Source of the DNA: Spirochaetaceae bacterium
GTDB taxonomy: Bacteria; Spirochaetota; Spirochaetia; SZUA-6; DRHE01
Length of the DNA: 64,000 nucleotides
Reading direction: 5' to 3'
Assembly: GCA_020353535.1 (NCBI GenBank)
Contig: CP070696.1
Span: 2,174,992-2,238,991 of the forward strand
The translations under genes were made by a program, and so were the position numbers. Shown one piece after another: positions 33,371 to 42,513 of this stretch (the first letter of the stretch is position 1; each line of letters begins with the position of its first letter). The notes under the pieces are model-generated. The model searched no databases. It had not been told where the DNA came from and worked only from the letters and a program-made list of their open reading frames with translations.

Positions 33371-34420
33371 ATGGCGGAATCTTTTCTCGACCACCTTCAA
33401 AATCTTAAAATTCTCAATCAACTGAGCGAAATTTACTATAAAAGTACAGGCATGGTGATCTCCTTTCACTACCCCGGGAAAAATGGACGGATCCGCTTCT
33501 ATCCGCAGGAGGAGAAGAGCGAGTACTGCCAACTCATCCAATCGATCCCGGAAGGAAAGAGCCGCTGTCTGAAATGCGACCGTGACGGTTTGGAGACCGC
33601 CCGTCGCAAGAATAGCTATCACATATACCGCTGCCACGCGGGACTCGTAGACGTGGCCATTCCACTGATATACAAGGGCACGGAGATCGGATCCATCTAC
33701 ACGGGTCAGGTTCTTCTCGAGCCTCGAAACCTCAATAATCTTCAGTCCGTCTATCGAAGCTTTCCGGCCTTGAATGTTTCCTATGAACGCCTGGCTCAAG
33801 TCTACACCAAGATCAAGATCGTGAGCAGAGATCACCTGCTGTTCTACGCCAAGCTTCTGCACCTTATAGCCAACTACATTCTTCTCATGGAAAACGAGCT
33901 TTACCTCGAGCGCATGGTAGTTCTGAAAAACCGGGAACTCCACAAAAAAGAAATCGAGAAGATTAATCTGGAAAAAACCTTGAAGGAACTGAGCATCTCT
34001 GTTCTGGAGAGTGAAAAATCACGACATCCGTCCGCCATCAGAGACAAGGATAAAACCAGGAGCAGCTACATCGTCTCCAAGGCTCAGCTTTTTATCCAGA
34101 CATATTACAGCACGGACATCCGGCTGGAGGATGTTGCCCGGGCGGTATATCTATCTCCAAACTACTTCAGCTCCCTGTTCAAGCGGGTATCCGGATGCAC
34201 CTTTCGCAGCTACCTGGTAAGGAAGCGGATGGAGGCTGCCAAGACCTTGTTAACGACATCGAGTCTGCCGATCAAGGAGATCGTCTTTCGAACCGGTTTC
34301 AAGGATTATAATTATTTCAACCGAACGTTCACGGCCATGGAAGGCATCACACCGGCTCGATTCAGGAGCGGACAACGATATCAATCCTCGATTGGCCGAC
34401 AAACAGCAGTACTGGTATGA
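33371..34420 (+). CDS. AraC-family regulator with PocR sensory domain
   Basis: This 349-residue protein has an N-terminal PocR domain (about 8-165). It includes the Cys-rich segment SRCLKCDRDGLETARRKN and YRCHAGLVDVAIPL, then GSIYTGQVLLEPRN. A coiled stretch of charged residues (about 180-220) links it to two AraC-type helix-turn-helices (about 240-345; YLSPNYFSSLFKRVSGCTF and IKEIVFRTGFKDYNYFNRTF). PocR domains sense small hydrocarbons or sugars. It lies directly upstream of the ABC transporter genes and is the likely activator of the 34606-43293 locus. Confidence 0.93.
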   Translation: MAESFLDHLQNLKILNQLSEIYYKSTGMVISFHYPGKNGRIRFYPQEEKSEYCQLIQSIPEGKSRCLKCDRDGLETARRKNSYHIYRCHAGLVDVAIPLIYKGTEIGSIYTGQVLLEPRNLNNLQSVYRSFPALNVSYERLAQVYTKIKIVSRDHLLFYAKLLHLIANYILLMENELYLERMVVLKNRELHKKEIEKINLEKTLKELSISVLESEKSRHPSAIRDKDKTRSSYIVSKAQLFIQTYYSTDIRLEDVARAVYLSPNYFSSLFKRVSGCTFRSYLVRKRMEAAKTLLTTSSLPIKEIVFRTGFKDYNYFNRTFTAMEGITPARFRSGQRYQSSIGRQTAVLV

Positions 34421-34605
34421 GATCCATCAGCATGATATCGTAGATTTTTTCAGAAGTTTCTGTCGGAATTCCAGTGCAAGAAATCCGAGTTTGTGATTTA
34501 ATAATTGCACCGGAAGGCTCAAATTTGGTAGCATCCAGTCTGGGCCTATTTCGAGTCATTCTGTCCGTAGGGACGGAAAAATTCATAATTAAGGAGGTGA
34601 AGCAC

Positions 34606-35592
34606 ATGAAAAAAATACTCTTGGTTCTTGTGCTGACACTCTTGGCAGCAGGTCTCAGTTTCTCAGGTGCGGGTAAAGAAGCGGAAGCCAAGATGGAATT
34701 CGCGATCATTCCCATGTTCGTGGGGCATCCCTGGTTCGTGCGCTGCGAACTGGGTGCAAAACGGGCCGCTGAAGAGCTCGGTATCGACTACGTATTCATC
34801 GGTCCCGAAAAGGCGGATGCGGCCAAGCAGCTGGACCTGTTCAACGACCAGGTAAACAAGGGAGTCGACGCCATCATCCTGGCCGTGTCGGATGTAAAGG
34901 CCTGGGAAAAGCCCATCGCCGACGCCATGGCCAAAGGAGTTCCGGTGTTTGGATTCGATATCGGCGCCGGGGAACTGCCTATCTGGACGGCTTCAGGATG
35001 GGAGCAGGTTCAGAGCGGGATCAATATCGGTGAGGGTATGGCCAAAGAGATCGGTAAAAAGGGCAAAGTGGCCATCCTGACCGGAAGCCTCGGATCTCCC
35101 TTCCTCGCCGAACGGCAGAAATCCATAGAGGACACGCTGGCTAAGTACCCGGATATCGAGGTCATCGGAGTGTTCCCGACTGAGGACGACTACGAGAAAG
35201 CACTGAGCATCTGCGAATCGGTGCTTCAGGCCAATCCGGATCTGGCAGGATTTGCCAGCACCGTAACCACCGGCGCTCCGGCAGCGGCCAAGGCAATCGA
35301 GAATGCCAACCTGGGCGGCAAGGTGGCGATCTGGAGCGTGGCCCTGGGCAAGCAGAACGCGGAGTACGTTAAAAAAGGGTGGATGAACGGAGCGCTGATC
35401 CTGGATCCCGCCAAGATGACCTATCTCGGGGTCATGATCGCACACGATTATTTGACAAAGAATAAAAAGTTGCCCAAGCCGGGAGACAAGTACGGTTGGG
35501 CCGACGAACCGGTCACCCTGGTGGAGAAAAAATTCTCCTACGCCCCCGACGTGCTTTTGACACCGGACAACGTCGCCGATTTCGACTTCTAA
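34606..35592 (+). CDS. Ribose-type sugar ABC transporter, periplasmic binding protein
   Basis: This 328-residue protein starts at ATG 34606 after a perfect AAGGAGGTG ribosome site. The signal peptide MKKILLVLVLTLLAAGLSFS lacks a lipobox cysteine. The mature part is a class I periplasmic binding fold: MEFAIIPMFVGHPWFVRCELGAK at the start, NKGVDAIILAVSD, GKVAILTGSLGSPFLAERQ and ASTVTTGAPAAAKAIE. The substrate is not known; the downstream dehydrogenases favour a sugar or polyol. A strong hairpin follows the gene, which should raise its expression over the other subunits. Confidence 0.93.
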   Translation: MKKILLVLVLTLLAAGLSFSGAGKEAEAKMEFAIIPMFVGHPWFVRCELGAKRAAEELGIDYVFIGPEKADAAKQLDLFNDQVNKGVDAIILAVSDVKAWEKPIADAMAKGVPVFGFDIGAGELPIWTASGWEQVQSGINIGEGMAKEIGKKGKVAILTGSLGSPFLAERQKSIEDTLAKYPDIEVIGVFPTEDDYEKALSICESVLQANPDLAGFASTVTTGAPAAAKAIENANLGGKVAIWSVALGKQNAEYVKKGWMNGALILDPAKMTYLGVMIAHDYLTKNKKLPKPGDKYGWADEPVTLVEKKFSYAPDVLLTPDNVADFDF

Positions 35593-35622
35593 AACCCCGA
35601 AGAGACAGCAAATCGCGATTCT

Positions 35623-35653
35623 GGGAAGGGGGAAACCCCTTCCCAAATTTTTT
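35623..35653 (+). terminator. Intra-operon hairpin terminator/attenuator after the binding-protein gene
   Basis: GGGAAGGGG (35623-35631) pairs perfectly with CCCCTTCCC (35636-35644) around a GAAA tetraloop, followed by AAATTTTTT. This is a textbook intrinsic terminator. Because the ATPase gene begins only 18 bases later on the same strand, it probably works as a partial terminator or 3'-end protector, keeping binding-protein mRNA in excess. Confidence 0.85.
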
Positions 35654-35671
35654 CAATCTGCGGAGTCTAGA

Positions 35672-37159
35672 ATGATCAGCATCGAGCACGTATCCAAGTC
35701 GTTTCCGGGTGTACAGGCCCTGGACGACGTGAGTTTTACAATAGACGACGGGGAGGTTCATGGTCTGGTCGGCGAGAATGGGGCCGGGAAGAGCACGTTG
35801 ATCAAGATCCTCTCCGGCATCTACCCCGATTACCAGGGAAGCATCCGCATCGACGATCAACTCTCGCGCTTCAACTCGGTTCATGACGCTCAGTATCACG
35901 GACTGGCCACGATCTTCCAGGAGCTCACCGTCATCCAGGAGCTTTCGGTGGCGGAGAATATCTTTCTGGGCCGGGAACCGGTGCGCTTCGGGGGCGTATT
36001 GGATTGGGAAGCCATGCGGCGGCGCAGCAGCGAGGTTCTCGAGTTTCTCGACGCACCCCTGGACCCCCGGACGCTGGTCGGCAGACTTTCGGTGGCCAAC
36101 CAGCAGATCGTCGAGATCTGCAAGGCCCTGGTACTCGACTCCCGGATCATAATCATGGACGAGCCAACCTCCTCCCTCACCGAACACGAAGTCAGGCAGC
36201 TGTTCTCGCTGATCCGCCGTCTCAAGGAAAGAGGGATAACAATCCTTTACGTCTCGCACAAGATCGAGGAGATTTTCGAAATCTGTGATTCCGTAACCGT
36301 ATTTCGGGACGGCAAACATATAGGTACCATGGAGAAAGACAAGACCACCGCGGACGAGGTGATCCGCATGATGGTCGGACGGTCTATGAGCGCAATGTTC
36401 CCGGCCCGAACCTCCTCCAAAGGGGAGCTCCTGCTGTCGGTTCGCGGACTGGGCAGAAGCGGTGAGTTTCAGGACATAGACTTCGACCTCTACGGCGGAG
36501 AAATCCTCGGATTTGCCGGTCTTATCGGGGCCGGAAGAACCGAGGTGGCTCGAGCTGTGTTCGGAGCTACCAGACTGGAAGCCGGAGAAATCACTCTATA
36601 CAACCGCTCCTCCCGCCCATTCCGCCACCCTCACCAGGCCCTTTCACGGGGGCTGGCCTACCTTTCGGAGGATCGAAAGGGGGAGGGATTGATGCTTCAA
36701 CTCACCATCAGGGAGAACATGTCCCTGTCGATCCTGCACAAGATCTCCCGCTCCCTGTTCATTCGGAGCTCCAAAGAGCGAGAGCTGGTAGACTCCTTCA
36801 TCTCCAAATTTAAAGTGAAGCTGACCAGCATGGACCAGCTGGTGGAGTCACTATCCGGTGGAAACCAGCAAAAGATCATCATCTCCAAGCTTCTGCTAAC
36901 CGAGGCCAGAGTGTTTATCTTCGATGAACCGACTCGGGGGATCGACGTTGGCGCCAAATACGAAATCTATAAGATCATGAACGACCTGACTGCCGAAGGG
37001 AAAGGCATCATCTTCATCTCTTCGGAGCTGCCGGAAGTCCTCGGCGTCGCCGACCGGATCTTCTGCATGCGGGAGGGCCGGATATTAAAAGAATTTACTC
37101 GTGCGCAAGCCGACCCGGAAGCGGTGATGCGGGTTCTTCTGGGGGGGACAGCGGCATGA
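35672..37159 (+). CDS. Sugar ABC transporter ATPase, two nucleotide-binding domains (RbsA/MglA type)
   Basis: This 495-residue protein has a first domain with Walker A GENGAGKSTLIK and Walker B IIIMDEPTSSL, then a second domain with the degenerate nucleotide site GLIGAGRTEVAR, signature LSGGNQQKIIISK and VFIFDEPTRGIDVGAK. This two-domain form with a weak second Walker A is typical of ribose, xylose, galactose and related importers. It overlaps the first permease gene by four bases. Confidence 0.96.
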   Translation: MISIEHVSKSFPGVQALDDVSFTIDDGEVHGLVGENGAGKSTLIKILSGIYPDYQGSIRIDDQLSRFNSVHDAQYHGLATIFQELTVIQELSVAENIFLGREPVRFGGVLDWEAMRRRSSEVLEFLDAPLDPRTLVGRLSVANQQIVEICKALVLDSRIIIMDEPTSSLTEHEVRQLFSLIRRLKERGITILYVSHKIEEIFEICDSVTVFRDGKHIGTMEKDKTTADEVIRMMVGRSMSAMFPARTSSKGELLLSVRGLGRSGEFQDIDFDLYGGEILGFAGLIGAGRTEVARAVFGATRLEAGEITLYNRSSRPFRHPHQALSRGLAYLSEDRKGEGLMLQLTIRENMSLSILHKISRSLFIRSSKERELVDSFISKFKVKLTSMDQLVESLSGGNQQKIIISKLLLTEARVFIFDEPTRGIDVGAKYEIYKIMNDLTAEGKGIIFISSELPEVLGVADRIFCMREGRILKEFTRAQADPEAVMRVLLGGTAA

Positions 37160-38112
37160 AAGAGAACAACACGACTCAGATCTCCGGGAGCTTGCTTCAG
37201 CGTTTCTTTCAGGTGCGGGAACTGCCGATACTCCTGTACATCATCATCATGATGGTCGTCTTCTCCATAGCCATTGACGGATTCCTGGCGGTAAAGAATT
37301 TCGAAAACATCTCCCGTCAGATCACGACCATCGGGATTGTCTCCGTCGGCATGACCCTCATCATCCTGACCGGCGGGATCGACCTCTCTGTTGGCGCCAT
37401 GCTGTCCTTTGCCATCAACATCGGGGGCCAGGGAATCGTGCACGGCTGGCCGATGTGGATCGTCTATCCCTTCATGCTTCTGCTGGGACTCGTATTAGGA
37501 TTAATCAACGGATTTCTGGTCACCCGCATCGCCGTCCCGGCTCTGATCATCACATTGGGAACCATGAATATCTACCGAGGGATATTGATGGTGATTACCA
37601 AGGGTCGCTACATCACCCCTATCCCATCTGCGTATAACGCCCTTGGCCGCGGATTCGTTCCTTTTATTATTTTCGCCGTCATTCTGGCGTTGTTCATCTT
37701 CATTACCCTGCGGACGCGTTTCGGCCGCAACCTCTTCTCCATAGGAGGGGCCGAGCAGTCCGCCCTGTATTCAGGGGTACCGGTCCGGCGCTACAAGATG
37801 ATCGTTTACGTGATCTCCGGTTTCCTGAGCGCCCTGGCCGGATTGATCCTGATAGGAAAGAGCGGATTCATACAACCCCAGGCCGGCACCGGCTATGAGC
37901 TGAACGCCATAGCTGCGGTGGTAATCGGAGGCACGAGCATTTTCGGTGGTTCCGGAAGCGTGCTGGGAACATTCCTCGGCTCGGTGCTCATGGGGCTGAT
38001 CCTGGCGGGATTGACCATGCTGGCGGTCAATCCCTACTGGATAGGGCTGATTACCGGGGTGCTTATCATCCTGGCCATTGCCGTGGACTCTCTGCGGGTC
38101 CTGCGTCGATAG
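37156..38112 (+). CDS. Sugar ABC transporter permease 1 (RbsC family)
   Basis: This 318-residue membrane protein has about eight to ten hydrophobic segments, with the family signature LTGGIDLSVGAMLSF (near 72-86), INGFLVTRIAVPALIITLGTMNIYRG, and VVIGGTSIFGGSGSVLGTFLG near the end. It forms the membrane channel with the second permease. The start overlaps the ATPase stop by an ATGA junction and its own stop is directly followed by permease 2. Confidence 0.95.
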   Translation: MKENNTTQISGSLLQRFFQVRELPILLYIIIMMVVFSIAIDGFLAVKNFENISRQITTIGIVSVGMTLIILTGGIDLSVGAMLSFAINIGGQGIVHGWPMWIVYPFMLLLGLVLGLINGFLVTRIAVPALIITLGTMNIYRGILMVITKGRYITPIPSAYNALGRGFVPFIIFAVILALFIFITLRTRFGRNLFSIGGAEQSALYSGVPVRRYKMIVYVISGFLSALAGLILIGKSGFIQPQAGTGYELNAIAAVVIGGTSIFGGSGSVLGTFLGSVLMGLILAGLTMLAVNPYWIGLITGVLIILAIAVDSLRVLRR

Positions 38113-39123
38113 GTGACATTGATGAACGATCGCTTAGCGAAACCAAGATCAACGGGCCAGGCGAAGACGCTCCTGATTCTGTTCATCGTCAACGCCGTAA
38201 TCATGGTAGCTTTGAGCTTTCTCTCAAGGACATTTCTGACCTACGGAAACGTAACCGCGGTAATGATGCGTATGAGCGAACTGGCCATGCTGGCTATCGC
38301 CGAGACCATCGTGATCATTAGCGGCGGCTTCGACCTTTCCGTCGGCGCCACCATGGCTCTGTCCGGAGCCGTGGCCGGTACGCTGTATGTGGCCGGGGTG
38401 CCTTTCCCCGTGGCTTTTGCCATTGCCCTGGCCGCGGGAGTAGCGGTGGGAGCCCTGAACGCCTTTTTAGTTGTTGCCCTGCGGCTTCAGCCCTTCATCG
38501 TGACCGTGGCCACCATGTCCATGGTACGCAGTATCGTCTATGCCCTGCTGAAAGGAAACGTGCTCACCGAATTCCCCGAAGGATTTCTCAACCTCGGGTA
38601 CATCTACATTTTAAAGATACCGGTTATTTTTCTGATCGTGGTAACCACGGCTGTGCTGGTAATGATCCTGCTTCGCCGCACGACCGTAGGCCGTCGCATC
38701 TTCGCAATCGGCGCCAATGAGCGCACCGCCTTCGTTTCCGGCATCCACGTCAAACGGATCAAGTTCCTCGTGTACTGTCTGGCCGGGCTGATCTGCGCCC
38801 TGGGGGGATTGCTGTTCACCGCGCGGATTCGGGCCATAATTCCGGATGCGGGAATCAATGCCCCTCTGGAAGTGATAACCGCAGTTCTCATCGGAGGTAC
38901 CCTGATCACAGGCGGCAAGGGATCGGTTTTGGGATCCCTGTTGGGGATCTTGGCGATGTTTCTCCTGCTCAACGGCTTCAACCTCCTCGGCCTGAATCCC
39001 TTCTGGGAAGTGATTATTCTTGGCCTCATACTGATCTACGTGGTCGGGCAGGAAAGCATATCAGGCTCGTTTCGGGCTTTCTTCGCAAGACGGAAAGCGG
39101 CCAGGACGGCTCGAACCTCCTGA
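38113..39123 (+). CDS. Sugar ABC transporter permease 2 (RbsC family)
   Basis: This RbsC-like membrane protein of 336 residues starts from a GTG directly after the previous stop; an ATG at 38122 would give 333. It carries IISGGFDLSVGATMALSGA, LRLQPFIVTVATMSMVRS and VLIGGTLITGGKGSVLGSLLG. The C-terminus is a basic cytoplasmic tail (FFARRKAARTARTS). Two distinct permeases indicate a heterodimeric channel, as in several xylose- or inositol-type importers. Confidence 0.94.
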   Translation: MTLMNDRLAKPRSTGQAKTLLILFIVNAVIMVALSFLSRTFLTYGNVTAVMMRMSELAMLAIAETIVIISGGFDLSVGATMALSGAVAGTLYVAGVPFPVAFAIALAAGVAVGALNAFLVVALRLQPFIVTVATMSMVRSIVYALLKGNVLTEFPEGFLNLGYIYILKIPVIFLIVVTTAVLVMILLRRTTVGRRIFAIGANERTAFVSGIHVKRIKFLVYCLAGLICALGGLLFTARIRAIIPDAGINAPLEVITAVLIGGTLITGGKGSVLGSLLGILAMFLLLNGFNLLGLNPFWEVIILGLILIYVVGQESISGSFRAFFARRKAARTARTS

Positions 39124-39146
39124 ACACAACCGCATAGGGCACCGGG

Positions 39147-39986
39147 ATGGAAAACCGTAAAACATACGGCATGAAGGATCCCGAAGGGCAAGAAAAGAGG
39201 CTGACGGGGAAAATCGCCCTGATCACCGGGGCGGGTTCCGGAATCGGCAGAGCCATCGCCGAGCGTTTCGCGCGGGAAGGGGCGCGGATCGGGATAAACT
39301 ACTGTCACAACCGGGAAGGAGCTGCAGAAACCCTGCGCCGCGTTGAGGCTGCAGGTTCCGAAGGGCTGCTGCTCAAAGCCGACGTGGCTCGAGAGGCCGA
39401 GGTGGCGTCGATGATCGAACATCTGCTGGACCACTTCGGTGCAATCGACATTCTGGTCAACAACAGCGGCATCGGCACCTCCAGATCCCCGGATCGGGTT
39501 GCCGAGATCCTGGCAGAGGACTGGGATCGGGTACTGGCGGTGAACCTCAAAGCAGTCATGCTTACCAGCAAACACGCTCTGCCCCGGATGATACGCCAGA
39601 ATCAGGGATCGATAATCAACATCTCGTCGATCCGGGGTCTGTTGGGCAATCCAACCCTGGCCTCCTACTGCGCTTCTAAAGGAGGGGTCGTGCTTCTCAG
39701 CAAGCAAATGGCCCTGGATTACGCAAACAACGGTATCAGGGTCAATGCGATCTGTCCGGGATTCGTGCTGACCGAAATGCTGGAAGGTTACATAAACAAG
39801 CAGGAGAATCCTCAGGCGGCCCGCGCAAGCTTCGCCGCAATGTCTGCCCTCGGTCGCATAGGTCGACCCGAGGAGATCGCCGCGGTTGCCGTGTTTTTCG
39901 CCTCCGATGCCTCCTCCTTCGTCACCGGAGTGGCGCTGCCTGTAGACGGAGGTTATACCGCCTACGGGATGAGGGACATTCTATGA
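39147..39986 (+). CDS. Short-chain dehydrogenase/reductase 1
   Basis: This 279-residue SDR has a 20-residue N-terminal extension before the Rossmann start KIALITGAGSGIGRAIAERF. It also has DILVNNSGIG, INISSIRG (catalytic Ser), YCASKGGVVLLSK (Tyr and Lys) and ICPGFVLTEML, ending SFVTGVALPVDGGYTAYG. It probably oxidises an alcohol group of the imported sugar or polyol with NAD(P). It overlaps the second SDR by four bases. Confidence 0.93.
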   Translation: MENRKTYGMKDPEGQEKRLTGKIALITGAGSGIGRAIAERFAREGARIGINYCHNREGAAETLRRVEAAGSEGLLLKADVAREAEVASMIEHLLDHFGAIDILVNNSGIGTSRSPDRVAEILAEDWDRVLAVNLKAVMLTSKHALPRMIRQNQGSIINISSIRGLLGNPTLASYCASKGGVVLLSKQMALDYANNGIRVNAICPGFVLTEMLEGYINKQENPQAARASFAAMSALGRIGRPEEIAAVAVFFASDASSFVTGVALPVDGGYTAYGMRDIL

Positions 39987-40747
39987 GGCGTTTCAGCGGC
40001 CAAGTTGCCCTTGTCACCGGCGCGGGATCGGGGATCGGCAGGGCGGCGGCACTGCTGTTTGCCGCCGAAGAAGCCTCCGTGGGGCTCATCGACATCGATC
40101 CCGCCGGAATCCGGGTGACTCTCGAGCTGATCAACAGCCAGGGCGGCCGAGCCGCTTTTCTACCGGGAGATGTGACCTCCCAAGCGGACATCTCCCGGGC
40201 GATCGAAAAGATCACAGGCGAGTACGGCCGCATAGACGTCCTGTTCAACAACGCCGGAATCGAACTGTCCCGCCCGCTTCACCAGACCACGGAGCGGGAG
40301 TGGGACAGGGTGCTGGCCGTCAACCTGAAGGGGATGTTTCTAGTCGCCAAAGCCGTGCTGCCGACCATGATGGCACAGAATCGCGGCGCCATCGTAAACA
40401 CCTCTTCCATATCCGGGGTGCTTGGCTGGCCCGCCTATGCCGCCTACAGCACTTCCAAGGGCGGAGTGATTCAGCTCACCCGCCAGATGGCGGTAGACTA
40501 CGGGCCGTACAACATCAGGGTGAACTGCATCTGTCCCGGTACAACCCTGACTCCCCTGATCGAGCGTCTTTTCGAGCTGGAGGAGGATCCTGCAAGCGCA
40601 AAAAACATCATCGCCGCCCGACATCCGCTTGGACGTTTCGCTCAACCGGAAGAGATCGCTCAGGCGGTGCTTTTTTTGGCTTCCGAGGAGGCCTCGTTTA
40701 TCACCGGCGCTATTCTCCCTGTAGACGGCGGATACACGGCGAAATAA
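39983..40747 (+). CDS. Short-chain dehydrogenase/reductase 2
   Basis: This 254-residue classical SDR has ALVTGAGSGIGRAAALLF, the acidic pair LIDIDPAG after strand 2 (favouring NAD), DVLFNNAGIELSRPL, NTSSISGVLGWPAYAAYSTSKGGV (Ser, Tyr, Lys) and FITGAILPVDGGYTAK. It is coupled to SDR 1. Two different SDRs in tandem suggest stepwise oxidation and re-reduction, as in epimerising sugar or polyol pathways. Confidence 0.94.
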   Translation: MRRFSGQVALVTGAGSGIGRAAALLFAAEEASVGLIDIDPAGIRVTLELINSQGGRAAFLPGDVTSQADISRAIEKITGEYGRIDVLFNNAGIELSRPLHQTTEREWDRVLAVNLKGMFLVAKAVLPTMMAQNRGAIVNTSSISGVLGWPAYAAYSTSKGGVIQLTRQMAVDYGPYNIRVNCICPGTTLTPLIERLFELEEDPASAKNIIAARHPLGRFAQPEEIAQAVLFLASEEASFITGAILPVDGGYTAK

Positions 40748-40789
40748 GCGCGCATGCGGGCGGTGTATGGAAACGTCAAGGAGGCGAAT

Positions 40790-41473
40790 ATGAAACGCTA
40801 CCATGATTTGAGTGGAAAACTGGAAAACGGTCTATGGTCGTACCAGGCGCTTCCGGGGCTGGAGCAGATCATCCCGGATGTACAAATCGAAACGATCGCT
40901 ACTGTGGATAAGGATGATTTCTTTGCCTCGAGGATCACCCTCTCCACGATCTCCGGCACCTACGTGGAGGCCGGTTCCCACATACTCAAAGAGGGCAAGA
41001 CTCTCGATGAGTATGGGATCGGCGATTTCATCAAACCCGCCACCATCATCCGTCTTCCCCGGCAGCCGGAAAAAACGATGGTGGACAAATCCCTGCTGGT
41101 CTCTCACGCCCCGAATATCCCCAAGGGGGAGGCTTTGATCGTAGATACCGGCTGGGGGATTCAGTGGAACAAACCGGGGTACGTTCTGCAGTGCCCCAAC
41201 TTCAGCCAAAATGCGGTGGAGTGGCTCCTGGAACATAAGCCGTCAATCTGCGCTTTCGACGTTCCCTGTCTGGAAAGCTCATGGTCTGAAGATGTGGTCG
41301 AGGAGAAGGGAGGGCTTCTCGGCATGATGTTCAATAGAGGGGCGCTTTTGGTGGCTCCCCTGATAAATTTGGAGCAGATCAAGAGCGACAGGGGCATGCT
41401 CTACTGCCTCCCCCTCTCTGTAGCCGGCACTTCTGGAGCTCCGGCCCGAATCGTTTTCGAGGAAGAGGTATAG
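40790..41473 (+). CDS. Cyclase-family protein (kynurenine-formamidase fold) with altered metal site
   Basis: The start at ATG 40790 (MKRYHDLSGKLENGLWSY) has AAGGAGG upstream, giving 227 residues. The fold resembles the cyclase/KynB family: LSGKLENGLWSY near the start, the central ISGTYVEAGSHIL, GEALIVDTGWGIQWN and ICAFDVPCLESS. The usual metal motif HxGTHxDxPxH is degraded here: both early His are replaced and the Asp is Glu, with only the last His kept. It may be a lactonase- or hydrolase-like enzyme with another metal or no metal. It lies inside the sugar locus, two bases before the Gfo/Idh gene. Confidence 0.75.
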   Translation: MKRYHDLSGKLENGLWSYQALPGLEQIIPDVQIETIATVDKDDFFASRITLSTISGTYVEAGSHILKEGKTLDEYGIGDFIKPATIIRLPRQPEKTMVDKSLLVSHAPNIPKGEALIVDTGWGIQWNKPGYVLQCPNFSQNAVEWLLEHKPSICAFDVPCLESSWSEDVVEEKGGLLGMMFNRGALLVAPLINLEQIKSDRGMLYCLPLSVAGTSGAPARIVFEEEV

Positions 41474-41475
41474 AG

Positions 41476-42504
41476 GTGAAGGATCCCATTCGCTTCGGCG
41501 TGATCGGCGTGGGACTCTGGGGAGAGGTACATGCGGAGATCTACTCCCAACACCCTTACGCCACTTTGGCCGCGGTTTGCGACCGCAATTCGAAACGGGC
41601 AGAGCAGGTGGCGGAACGTTACGGCGCCGAACGGATTTACACGGATTTTCGAGATCTGGCTGCGGATCCGGGCATAGATGCGGTGGCGGTGGTTACACCC
41701 GACTTCGCACACCGGGATCCCATTCTGGCTGCTGCGGAGGCAGGAAAACACATCATCACGGAAAAACCTCTGGCCACCACGTTGGAAGACGCCCAGTCCA
41801 TAGCCGAAGCTGTCAGAAGTGCGGGGATCACCTTCATGGTGGATTTCCACGCCCGCTGGAATCCTCCTCTTGCCATCGCCAGGCAAAATATCGCCGCAGG
41901 CAAGCTGGGCATCATCGTATCGGCCTACTTCCGGCTGAACGACACAATTTCCGTTCCCACAGAAATGCTCTCCTGGGCTCAAGAGAGCTCGATTCTGTGG
42001 TTTTTGGGCAGCCACACGGTGGATTCTCTGCGTTTCCTCTTCGAGGACGAAGTCGAACGGGTTTACTCGGTCTCCCACTCCTCGGTTCTCAAAAAGCGGG
42101 GCATCGATGTCCCGGATCTCTACCAGAGCATCCTGGAGTTTCGGTCTGGAATCGTAGCCACCATCGAAAACAACTGGATTATCCCGAACACCCACCCTTC
42201 TGTAAACGACATCAAGGTGAACATCCTGGGCAGCAGGGGGATGATCAATATGGACCTGACCAACAATCAGATGATCGAACGCTACCTGGAGGATTCCAGC
42301 GATCATCCCGATTGTCTGGTAAAACCGCAGGTTCGGGACAAGCACGTCGGTTTTGCCTATGAGAGCATCAGGGATTTCGTAGATTGCCTTTACCTGGATA
42401 AAGAGGTACAGGCCGATCTGGAGGACGGGTTGATGGTCACCAAGGTGATCCTGGCGCTCATGGAATCCGCCTCCACGGGCGTGCCCGTCACTGTGCGCTA
42501 CTGA
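41476..42504 (+). CDS. Gfo/Idh/MocA-family oxidoreductase
   Basis: This 342-residue protein starts from GTG 41476 (MKDPIRFGVIGVGLWGEVHAE), with the Rossmann motif GVIGVGLWG and the diagnostic ITEKPLATT (Lys of the EKP motif). The C-terminal domain contains FMVDFHARWNPPL and GSHTVDSLRFLF. The family oxidises or reduces sugars and inositols with NAD(P). It lies between the cyclase and SDR 3, so it is likely to catalyse one step of the unknown sugar or polyol pathway. Confidence 0.93.
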   Translation: MKDPIRFGVIGVGLWGEVHAEIYSQHPYATLAAVCDRNSKRAEQVAERYGAERIYTDFRDLAADPGIDAVAVVTPDFAHRDPILAAAEAGKHIITEKPLATTLEDAQSIAEAVRSAGITFMVDFHARWNPPLAIARQNIAAGKLGIIVSAYFRLNDTISVPTEMLSWAQESSILWFLGSHTVDSLRFLFEDEVERVYSVSHSSVLKKRGIDVPDLYQSILEFRSGIVATIENNWIIPNTHPSVNDIKVNILGSRGMINMDLTNNQMIERYLEDSSDHPDCLVKPQVRDKHVGFAYESIRDFVDCLYLDKEVQADLEDGLMVTKVILALMESASTGVPVTVRY

Positions 42505-42513
42505 GGTGTTGTG

